Shown piece by piece: positions 1 through 5,608 of a stretch of 21,522 bases of DNA. The DNA comes from a virus: positions 1 through 21,522 of IMG/VR virus record IMGVR_UViG_3300045136_000348, one strand, 5' to 3'. Below the pieces are notes generated by a model. The model worked only from the letters and a program-made list of their open reading frames with translations, did no database searches and had not been told where the DNA came from. Each line of letters begins with the position of its first letter. Within the stretch, counting starts at the first letter, position 1. The translations under genes and the position numbers were made by a program.

Positions 1-738
1 GATTGGCCAGTGAACGAGGCCGACCTAACCGCGCGTCATTTGTGGCTGTGCCAGCAAGCGGAATTCCGGGAGCGGATGAAGTCTGACCCGGACTATTACG
101 ACGTGAAGATTGCAGGCTGGTGGGTTTACGGGATATCGGCATGGATCGGCGGCGGTTGGTGTAGTGTCCAGCTGCCATCGGCGGGTAATGGCAATACAGA
201 TACGCACGCGCATTGCAGGCGGCCGCATCTGAACCGTAATACGGGCGTGCATCGCCAAATCGAGCGGGGGGCTCTTGGGCACACTGATTATCTGCTGGAC
301 TACTTCGATGTGCTAGCGCAGAGACTGCGCGGTGTTCGCGTCTGTTGCGGTGACTGGGAGCGGGTATGTGGGCCAACGCCAACGATCAAGTTAGGCATTA
401 CTGGGGTATTCCTCGACCCGCCTTATAGCGCAGAGGCTGACCGCGATGGCGACATATATGCGGTAGACGACTTGCAGGTTGCAAAACGAGTAAGAGATTG
501 GGCGGTGGGGCATGGCGACAACCCCGACATGAGAATTGCGCTGTGCGGGTACGAGGGCGAGCACGAGATGCCGGATTCTTGGGAATGTGTTGCGTGGAAG
601 TCTCATGGAGGGTACGGCACTATTTCGCAAGCGCCGGATTCGCGTGGTCGGCAGAACTCCAAACGCGAGCGTATCTGGTTTTCGCCTCACTGTTTGCGGC
701 CACAAAAATCAATATTCAATGCAACAATAGCTATATAA
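1..738 (+). CDS. DNA adenine methyltransferase (D12 class), 5'-truncated by the window edge
   Basis: Probable SAM-dependent N6-adenine DNA methyltransferase acting on phage DNA. The catalytic motif DPPY is encoded at 415-426 within GVFLDPPYS and is followed by RIALCGYEGEH and a GGYG segment, an arrangement I recognise from phage adenine methylases. The frame is open to base 1 and reads DWPVNEADLTARHLWL there. This looks like the interior of the protein, because the N-terminal SAM-binding part (FxGxG region) is missing. I therefore treat the gene as starting upstream of the window, not at the GTG at position 10. The TAA stop (736-738) shares one base with the ATG of the next gene (TAATG), which suggests translational coupling. 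The target sequence cannot be deduced. The family assignment is fairly secure. The role, which could be protection from host restriction or regulation of packaging, is inference. Confidence 0.85.
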   Translation, partial: DWPVNEADLTARHLWLCQQAEFRERMKSDPDYYDVKIAGWWVYGISAWIGGGWCSVQLPSAGNGNTDTHAHCRRPHLNRNTGVHRQIERGALGHTDYLLDYFDVLAQRLRGVRVCCGDWERVCGPTPTIKLGITGVFLDPPYSAEADRDGDIYAVDDLQVAKRVRDWAVGHGDNPDMRIALCGYEGEHEMPDSWECVAWKSHGGYGTISQAPDSRGRQNSKRERIWFSPHCLRPQKSIFNATIAI

Positions 739-1352
739 TGGCCCCAGCGCAGGATGCGGACGACAAAATGGCTAAGATCGCGGTGGACGCTGACGGGGTG
801 CTGGCCGATTTCGACGAAGGGTTCATCGAGATCGTTAATAAGATGTTTCCTGGGCGCATCCCCGCCAACTACGTGCATCACGATTGGGACTACTCCGAAG
901 TTCTCGCCAAGGACGAGGTGGGCAAGGTATTTTCGCGTATTCGTCACCACAATAACTGGTGGTTGGGGCTCTCCCCTCTGGGCTCAAGCGTAACCGACCT
1001 TGCGTCGTGGCTAATCTCGAATTCTGGCCACGACGTCTACGTATGCACGGCGCGCTTTCCCACGGTGGGCATGACCGTCGCCAAACAGACTGAGTGGTGG
1101 CTCAAGAGCTGCGGCCTGACGCCGGTCAATAACTTCCTAGGCATCATTGTGGTGGCGGATAGTACCCTGAAGATAGATGTCTACCGCGCCACTGGCATAG
1201 AGTACTCGATTGACGACAAGGCCGAAACGGTAGAAGCTTGCGACGCCCTGCCAGGACACAAGGCATATCTCCTCGACCAACCCTGGAACCGCACCGCTAA
1301 GGTAAAGCGCCGTGTCAAGGCGGTGGCCGAATTTCTGCGAGAGGTGCGGTGA
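738..1352 (+). CDS. HAD-family 5'(3')-deoxyribonucleotidase
   Basis: A 204-aa protein with the motifs of the NT5C-type deoxyribonucleotidases, which remove the phosphate from dNMPs in the cytosol. Motif I is DADGVLADF (Asp17 nucleophile, Asp19). Motif II is VCTARFP (Thr104). A conserved-type Lys is at 145, and motif IV is the DD at 159-160. The late LLDQPWNR segment matches the LFxQPYN element of the family. The ATG at 738 overlaps the methylase stop (TAATG) but has no Shine-Dalgarno sequence. An in-frame ATG at 768 lies 13 bases after AGGA and begins MAKIAVDADG, so the shorter form is possible. The stop overlaps the next gene. In phages such enzymes adjust nucleotide pools or remove host-type nucleotides. 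The preferred substrate cannot be read here. Confidence 0.85.
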   Translation: MAPAQDADDKMAKIAVDADGVLADFDEGFIEIVNKMFPGRIPANYVHHDWDYSEVLAKDEVGKVFSRIRHHNNWWLGLSPLGSSVTDLASWLISNSGHDVYVCTARFPTVGMTVAKQTEWWLKSCGLTPVNNFLGIIVVADSTLKIDVYRATGIEYSIDDKAETVEACDALPGHKAYLLDQPWNRTAKVKRRVKAVAEFLREVR

Positions 1353-1552
1353 GAAATGACACTGTCAGGTACGTTGGCCATCAGCTCCTTATCTACCTAG
1401 AAGGAGTCGATATCCACGCATCTCCGCGCCGTCCTGACTGCGCCTGCGCGTTGGAGCAGGCCATTGACGAGATTCGCGCCATTGCCTACCGCCTGATGGG
1501 CACAAGCGATGATCCCGACTCCGAGGTAATTGACGGCGAAGATGATCCCTAG
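1349..1552 (+). CDS. 67-aa protein of unknown function
   Basis: Not recognised. A GTG start at 1349 overlaps the nucleotidase stop by four bases (GTGA) and has GAGAGG four bases upstream, so the gene is probably translated from the same message. The product has a short N-terminal half, a CAC cysteine pair near residue 27, a predicted amphipathic helix (LEQAIDEIRAIAYRLMG) and an acidic C-terminus rich in Asp and Glu. It is the last gene on the plus strand. Its stop lies eight bases from the stop of the convergent lysis gene, with no recognisable terminator between them. Confidence 0.55.
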   Translation: MRNDTVRYVGHQLLIYLEGVDIHASPRRPDCACALEQAIDEIRAIAYRLMGTSDDPDSEVIDGEDDP

Positions 1553-1560
1553 TTAGCGTC

Positions 1561-1947
1561 CTACGCGGAAAGGTACACTTCCCGGATGGTAGAGTTCACT
1601 GTGATGTCTCGTCCCAGGGCCTTGGACAGGAAGCCGCATACGAATTGCGCGTAGCCTGCAGGATCGTTGTGATCGGCGCCAGGCGCGTAGATGTTGAAAA
1701 AGTCGCGCATGGTCTGCTCGGGCTTCAGGCGCGTATGCACCTTGGCCATGATGTCGCCGGTTAGTGCCAGCCAGCCATCAAGGAACAGCGCGAATACCCG
1801 GTAACCTCCCGCGTCGGTTTCCTGCCCGGCCTTGTAGGGCCGTAGGTTGCCAGGGTTGCAATTGCGCAGGTTGCGCGTGGTTGGGTCAACTTTGTTGCCG
1901 CCTTCAAAGTAAAAGATGGCTAGCGCCGTGGCATCAATTGGTGTCAT
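1561..1947 (-). CDS. Muramidase/transglycosylase-like endolysin (NPGNLR family)
   Basis: A 128-aa protein that probably cleaves cell-wall peptidoglycan. The core NLRNCNPGNLRPY resembles the NNPGNxR motif of phage lytic enzymes often annotated as structural protein P5 or transglycosylase. It is followed by a GYRVFALFLDGWLAL segment (the usual FxxFxxxxxGxxAL pattern), an IYAP element and a C-terminal helix, in the order expected for that family. A catalytic Glu candidate lies in FYFEGG near the N-terminus. AGGAG at 1959-1955 is seven bases from the ATG at 1947, which I chose; the ATG at 1950 is only four bases away, and the longer reading from 1989 has no such site. It is the last gene of the minus-strand late block, a common place for lysis genes. 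It has no signal peptide, so it would need a holin or another export route. A virion-associated hydrolase is an alternative. Confidence 0.72.
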   Translation of the reverse strand: MTPIDATALAIFYFEGGNKVDPTTRNLRNCNPGNLRPYKAGQETDAGGYRVFALFLDGWLALTGDIMAKVHTRLKPEQTMRDFFNIYAPGADHNDPAGYAQFVCGFLSKALGRDITVNSTIREVYLSA

Positions 1948-2077
1948 CATAGGTCTCCTGATAACCGTCAGTATAGGGCTCCGGTTCAAAGTCGCTCCCG
2001 ATGTAGCCCTCTGCGTCTACCGCATCTCCTTCGTCATCCGAGGGGTCTGAGCCAACCCCAAGACTGCAACTGTGCAT
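1934..2077 (-). CDS. Small acidic protein, 47 aa, no Lys or Arg
   Basis: A candidate gene filling the space between the ATP-grasp gene and the lysis gene, overlapping both. The predicted peptide has 14 Asp/Glu residues and no Lys or Arg, with several aromatics (YIGSDFEPEPYTDGYQ). The ATG at 2077 lies inside the end of the ATP-grasp gene in another frame and has only a weak ribosome site. The stop at 1934 falls just inside the lysis gene, and the lysis gene's AGGAG lies in this frame. Without this gene about 85 bases would be unassigned in an otherwise gapless operon, which favours it. No family is recognised. A spacer with chance coding potential remains possible. Confidence 0.4.
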   Translation of the reverse strand: MHSCSLGVGSDPSDDEGDAVDAEGYIGSDFEPEPYTDGYQETYDDTN

Positions 2078-3293
2078 ATCGCCGCTCGATGCAGGCGCAG
2101 CAGTCGTTGCGGTACTGTAGGTCTGGAATGTCCAGCGATTTGATGCATTGCTCGACTGCATCAAACGCCTCCTTGATGCTTCCGCCTGCGCCGATTGGCG
2201 AGCCAATCACATTATACGTGCCGCCGGTAATCAGCTCGAATCCCTGCTTGGAGACGTCGTAGAGCACGAAGGATTCCAGGTGGTCAAGGTCGACTCCGCG
2301 AATGGGCACTCTGACCTTGCGGCGGCTGAATTCTGCGGAGGGATAGGGTGGCACGGATAGTCGCAAGGTAGCGGCAAACTTCGCTCGGGGCTCACTGAGC
2401 GTCGGGGCGCGGCCAATAGCAATATTGAACAGGAAATCACCGAAGCCAATAGGAAGGAGACGAGTAAGATTACAAGTACCCTCATACCCGAAGCGTGGGG
2501 TCCACTCAAGGCCCCATACATCTCCTTCAGTAGCGATCGTGTTGAGGTCCACCATTCCCACATACCCGGCCTCCTTTAGCAGCGGTCCCATCTTTTCTAG
2601 GCCCTGTTGGAAGATAGGATTCTTGCGAGCAGGCATCCATACCACGTTGCCGGCGCATCCCGTATTGGGGCCAACACCGCCGCTCATGAGTTTCTTTTCT
2701 TCCAGCGTGTGATTCAGCGCCACCCACTCGTTGCCTGTCCACCAGGCCTCGGTCGACACTTCTATGCCTTCCACAAACTCTTGTAGAACGAATGACTTGA
2801 CTTTTGCGTCAAGCCGGGTCTCGATGAAGCGGATCATGTCGGGCGCGCTCTTGGAGACGTAGGTTTGGTCCGAGGGCAGATCGTCGCCGATGGGCTTCAA
2901 CACATACCGCTTGTTATTCTTTTGGAGAAACGTCACGGCCTCTCGCGGGGAGGAGAAGGCTTCCCATCGAGGCACCTTGATGCCTGCGCGTTCCATGGTC
3001 TCTAGGCCAAAGACGCGGTCATCTTCGAGGCGGTCAGCAAGCGCCGAGCCGCCAATGGTAGGCGTAACCTTTCTGGCATCGTCGGCGGCCTCGCCCAGGC
3101 CAGAGGAGTCGAATACCACAAGATCGTACTTAGAAGGATTAGGGGCCTTGGCGAGTGGCGGCGGAATCAGGCCGCTAAGCGTGGAGGCGTCTTTGTCGGA
3201 AGCGCAAACCCAATCGACGTCGTGACCTTCTTTCTCAAGCAGATGTACGAACCATGCGCCGTCTCCCTTGACGCTCACGAGAAGAATCTTCAT
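2034..3293 (-). CDS. PurD-like ATP-grasp ligase
   Basis: A 419-aa ATP-grasp enzyme resembling glycinamide ribonucleotide synthetase (PurD) over nearly its full length. It has an N-terminal Rossmann-like segment (MKILLVSVKGDG), then the ATP-grasp core: VLKP at 131-134, VLQEFVEGIEVS at 169-180 (PurD: IEEFLDGEEAS), GVGPNTGCAG at 207-215 (PurD: GPNTGGMG) and LEWTPRFG at 262-269 (PurD: EFNCRFGDPE), followed by the C-terminal PurD-type region. Asn of the E-x-N metal site appears replaced by Thr, and the DPE after FG is not conserved, so the acceptor may not be phosphoribosylamine. The ATG at 3293 overlaps the preceding micro-gene (ATGA) and is preferred over an in-frame TTG at 3299. The family acts by forming an acyl phosphate and ligating an amine. 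The true substrate is unknown, and its position among late genes is odd for purine synthesis. Confidence 0.8.
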   Translation of the reverse strand: MKILLVSVKGDGAWFVHLLEKEGHDVDWVCASDKDASTLSGLIPPPLAKAPNPSKYDLVVFDSSGLGEAADDARKVTPTIGGSALADRLEDDRVFGLETMERAGIKVPRWEAFSSPREAVTFLQKNNKRYVLKPIGDDLPSDQTYVSKSAPDMIRFIETRLDAKVKSFVLQEFVEGIEVSTEAWWTGNEWVALNHTLEEKKLMSGGVGPNTGCAGNVVWMPARKNPIFQQGLEKMGPLLKEAGYVGMVDLNTIATEGDVWGLEWTPRFGYEGTCNLTRLLPIGFGDFLFNIAIGRAPTLSEPRAKFAATLRLSVPPYPSAEFSRRKVRVPIRGVDLDHLESFVLYDVSKQGFELITGGTYNVIGSPIGAGGSIKEAFDAVEQCIKSLDIPDLQYRNDCCACIERRYAQLQSWGWLRPLG

Positions 3294-3415
3294 GCGCAAA
3301 TCCAGTCGTCATCCTTGAGGTCCCAAAAAGGAGTAACGCCGCCGTCCCAGTAAGTGCAGGCTCCCTTCTTAGAAGGCAACCTTTTTGGCGGCTTTGGTGG
3401 CAGCGTGGGCTCCAT
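3290..3415 (-). CDS. Micro-gene, 41 aa, coupled to the ATP-grasp gene
   Basis: Candidate small gene whose TGA overlaps the ATP-grasp ATG (ATGA), the coupling seen throughout this operon. The predicted peptide begins proline- and lysine-rich (PPKPPKRLPSKKG) and ends with a Trp/Asp-rich segment containing two Cys (ACTYWDGG, then FWDLKDDDWICA). The C-terminal half does not overlap any other gene, which argues for real coding there. The start is uncertain. The ATG at 3415 lies inside the 52-aa gene and has only a weak GAG eight bases upstream. A TTG at 3379 would give 29 aa but has no usable ribosome site. No family is recognised. It could be an accessory or a substrate of the ATP-grasp enzyme, which is inference only. 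Confidence 0.45.
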   Translation of the reverse strand: MEPTLPPKPPKRLPSKKGACTYWDGGVTPFWDLKDDDWICA

Positions 3416-3527
3416 GATAGGCACTCTTTGCGGCAGGAGCAACCACATGTTTCGCGGTGAATCGTGCCACGCCAGCGTTGGCGAAAACAGGAGCAAGCAA
3501 CACAGCAACCAGAAACAGACGCTTCAT
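3369..3527 (-). CDS. Secreted cationic small protein, 52 aa
   Basis: Clear small gene: GGAGG at 3537-3533 is five bases from the ATG. The N-terminus MKRLFLVAVLLAPVFANA is a textbook Sec signal peptide, with a basic n-region, a hydrophobic core and an ANA cleavage site. Cleavage would leave about 34 residues, rich in Ala, Lys and His and almost free of acidic residues (GVARFTAKHVVAPAAKSAY, then HAATKAAKKVAF), predicted to be amphipathic and cationic. The start overlaps the stop of the 43-aa gene (ATGA). If the signal is not cleaved, it would be a single-pass inner-membrane protein. Near lysis genes it could help permeabilise the envelope, act in exclusion, or be a small antimicrobial-like peptide. 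None of these is shown by the sequence. Confidence 0.7.
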   Translation of the reverse strand: MKRLFLVAVLLAPVFANAGVARFTAKHVVAPAAKSAYHGAHAATKAAKKVAF

Positions 3528-3655
3528 TTTAACCTCCATCGCAAAATATGGTTGTTGGGCATCCGCAGATACCATGGACTATGCGCGAGGGCCCATGCTA
3601 AGAGCAGGCCATCGACGAAATCCCAGGCATCCTGGTTTGGACGTCGCCGAGGCAT
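3524..3655 (-). CDS. Micro-gene, 43 aa, Trp-rich
   Basis: Small gene filling the gap between the 80-aa gene and the signal-peptide gene. The ATG at 3655 has GGAAGG about seven bases upstream, and its TGA overlaps the next ATG (ATGA). The predicted protein starts MPRRRPNQDAW, has a hydrophobic middle (FVDGLLLAWALAH, then PWYL) and a basic end (HILRWRLK). It is not hydrophobic over a full 18-20 residues, so a single transmembrane helix is possible but marginal. The intact frame, ribosome site and exact coupling at both ends support a real gene. No family is recognised; a membrane-active lysis accessory is one guess. Confidence 0.6.
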   Translation of the reverse strand: MPRRRPNQDAWDFVDGLLLAWALAHSPWYLRMPNNHILRWRLK

Positions 3656-3670
3656 TCGTTAGCCTTCCGA

Positions 3671-3913
3671 CTAGGAACCAGTGCTAGCGTACTTCCGGGT
3701 CAGCGAGTCCGTGCGCGTCCTGGGCTTGTTGATGCCGGCGCGCAGACGGCCTGGCATCAGCGTCTCTTTCGCGGGCTTGGCGCCATCCGCAGCCCCGCCA
3801 GGCGTCGAGTACCCCTTCAGAATCATAGACCCCGCGTTCGAGCGCGAGTACTCGCTCAGCTCGATTTCGGCGATAATCTTTTGTGCCTCGGACCTTGAAA
3901 GACAAAAGCTCAT
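3671..3913 (-). CDS. 80-aa protein of unknown function
   Basis: Good small gene with AGGAGG at 3926-3921, seven bases before the ATG. The N-terminal part (SRSEAQKIIAEIELSEYSR) is predicted helical. The rest is basic and likely unstructured, rich in Gly, Pro, Arg and Lys (GRLRAGINKPRTRTDSLTRKY). It follows the 556-aa virion protein gene after 24 bases and starts the run of small genes leading to the ATP-grasp enzyme. A virion-associated or DNA-binding role would fit its basic tail, but no family is recognised. Confidence 0.65.
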   Translation of the reverse strand: MSFCLSRSEAQKIIAEIELSEYSRSNAGSMILKGYSTPGGAADGAKPAKETLMPGRLRAGINKPRTRTDSLTRKYASTGS

Positions 3914-3937
3914 AATGGTACCTCCTGTTCCATTATA

Positions 3938-5608
3938 TCACTCAGTCGGCTCGGCAGTCATTCCGGTAATGGCGCCTACCGCAGGATGCGCCGCCTGCGC
4001 CCCCTTCAGCGCCGTTCTGGCAATCCCCGCTCCAGGCTTAGGCAGCGATGTCTTCGAGATTCCCGCGGCCTTCGCTAGCCTCGCGCCTTCCTCGGCTGCG
4101 CCCTTGGGCAAGCCCTTGTCCAAACCGATCTTGGGGCCAAACTTGGACATAATTCCACTCTCGGTGGACATGCGCTGCACGATTCCCTTGGCGAGGTTGT
4201 TGGTGCCCTTCCACAGCTCGCCAAGCTGGCGCCACTCCTCGCCCAGGCCTTTTGCGTTGGCCACCGCCTCCTTGCCCGCTTCGAGTTCCTTGTCCAGTTC
4301 TCGCAGGATCGGCTCCCACTGCCCAATCTTGTAGGCGTCAAGCTTGGTCAGCATCCGCTGAATCTGGTTGTGCAGGCCATGGGCGCTGGCGTAGTCGATG
4401 AGCGTCTGCCCTGCAGGCGTTGCCCTGATCTTCTGGAGAATATCTTCGCCAATGCGCCGTATAGCGGGTTCCGTCGCTCCTTTCATTTGATTGGCCAGCT
4501 GGCCAACCTTTGGGTTAGGCTGAAGCACTTCCTTGTCCAGAAGCTTGTGCAGACGGTCATACTGGCGGCTAAGCGCGTCCAAGATCGGCTGCGTGAAGTC
4601 CGCCGCAATGCGCGAGTCTTTTACCGAGCCTCCCAGCCCCTTTTGCAGTTCCGCAGCACGCTCTGCTGCTCTGGCCGCTTTGCTTGCCGCTTCGGCGCCT
4701 CGCAGTGTCCTTGCGCCGCCGATCATGCCCTTGATGACGCCAGACACCGCAAACGGCAGCAGCGTTCCCGCTGCCATTCCTGCGTAACCTTTCAGATTCC
4801 CTTGCTCGCGCAGAGCGGCCAACTCGCGGAGGTTGAGCATGTCCTCGGCTCCCGCGGCAAGCGCTCCCATGACGCCTGGTCTCTTGTACAGGCCCTCAGG
4901 AGCGCTATGCCATGGAGCGGCTCCCCGAGTAAAGGCCTGTAATGGCGTCATCGTTCTCATCTGCTCTTGCACGCTAGGCTGACCTCCGCCTAATCCCCCT
5001 TGGGCCGTTGGAGGCGCAGACTGTTGCGCCGCTGCTGGAGTGGTAGCACCTGGAGCGGGCATTCCCGGAGCAGGTGTTCCTGGAGCAGGTGCTCCAGGAG
5101 CAGGCGTCGACGGCGCAGATGTCCCTGAGGTAGGCTTATTACGACTCCATCCCTTAGCTTTGGCCGCTTTGTATAGCTTGGGATCAATTTGAATAGAGCG
5201 GTTATCCTTGTAGACCGTGATCGACTTATCCTTGTTGGCGGGATTCTTGTCAGCCGGGACCACCTTCTCGCCTTTGTGGAGCATATAGATTCCCGTCTCG
5301 GGAACATAGTCGGTGCCCTGTTGAAAGACTCCCTTGAGCACAGGATGACGGGCGTTCAGCGCGGGGCCTGCGATAGTGTAGTCCCTGTATTGCTCCGCCG
5401 TCCGCGTGGCGTGTTCAGCTCCTGGCTGCAAGTAAGAAGGCATAGGATACCGCTGCGCCTCCAGACCTTCATTAGAGACGTTGGGCACCATCTGGGCGAA
5501 GAACTCCTGAATCCCCGGCCACGTGCCAGGCGCGGCCATTGGATTGATGTTCTCGTTCATCACGATGGCCATCGCTTTGTCGAGAGCGGATTGTCCCTTG
5601 TCAGCCAT
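3938..5608 (-). CDS. Large internal virion-like protein with PAPG repeats
   Basis: A 556-aa protein, probably a virion protein ejected with or lining the DNA path. Seen directly: a short segment YVPETGIYMLHKGEKVVPA (residues 101-119), resembling an element common near the ends of phage tape-measure proteins; a low-complexity stretch of PAPG pentapeptides (residues 166-190) and a Gly/Gln-rich linker; one hydrophobic stretch near residues 275-297 (YAGMAAGTLLPFAVSGVIKG) that could enter a membrane; and a long Ala/Lys/Glu-rich helical C-terminal half. The ATG overlaps the stop of the preceding 551-aa gene (TAATG). Position after the adaptor-like and small core-like genes matches the T7 and P22 order of ejection proteins. 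No catalytic motif was recognised. A fibre or minor tail protein is less likely. Confidence 0.65.
   Translation of the reverse strand: MADKGQSALDKAMAIVMNENINPMAAPGTWPGIQEFFAQMVPNVSNEGLEAQRYPMPSYLQPGAEHATRTAEQYRDYTIAGPALNARHPVLKGVFQQGTDYVPETGIYMLHKGEKVVPADKNPANKDKSITVYKDNRSIQIDPKLYKAAKAKGWSRNKPTSGTSAPSTPAPGAPAPGTPAPGMPAPGATTPAAAQQSAPPTAQGGLGGGQPSVQEQMRTMTPLQAFTRGAAPWHSAPEGLYKRPGVMGALAAGAEDMLNLRELAALREQGNLKGYAGMAAGTLLPFAVSGVIKGMIGGARTLRGAEAASKAARAAERAAELQKGLGGSVKDSRIAADFTQPILDALSRQYDRLHKLLDKEVLQPNPKVGQLANQMKGATEPAIRRIGEDILQKIRATPAGQTLIDYASAHGLHNQIQRMLTKLDAYKIGQWEPILRELDKELEAGKEAVANAKGLGEEWRQLGELWKGTNNLAKGIVQRMSTESGIMSKFGPKIGLDKGLPKGAAEEGARLAKAAGISKTSLPKPGAGIARTALKGAQAAHPAVGAITGMTAEPTE
5039..5116 (-). 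repeat. In-frame 15-base repeats coding Pro-Ala-Pro-Gly-X
   Basis: About five imperfect tandem copies of a 15-base unit (GCTCCTGGAGCACCT and variants on the coding strand) encode the pentapeptide series PAPGA, PAPGT, PAPGM, PAPGA inside the 556-aa virion protein. This is a proline-rich flexible or extended linker between the N-terminal region and the helical C-terminal half. Copy number is likely to vary among relatives through slippage. Confidence 0.8.

Noticed and set aside
734-739. TATAAT on the plus strand at the methylase/nucleotidase junction.
   Set aside because: It is made of the stop and start codons (TAATG) of coupled genes, and no -35 sequence is evident.
1555-1566. Small hairpin (gcgt/acgc) between convergent stops as a bidirectional terminator.
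   Set aside because: Only four base pairs and no T-run on either strand.
3932-3937. TATAAT on the minus strand before the 80-aa gene, with an ATGACT box 18 bases upstream, as a promoter.
   Set aside because: The expected transcription start would fall within the gene's own Shine-Dalgarno site, and the -35 match is poor.
3681-4334. Long open frame on the plus strand across the 556-aa gene.
   Set aside because: It is antisense to a well-supported gene, has no ribosome site, and its composition is that of a shadow frame.
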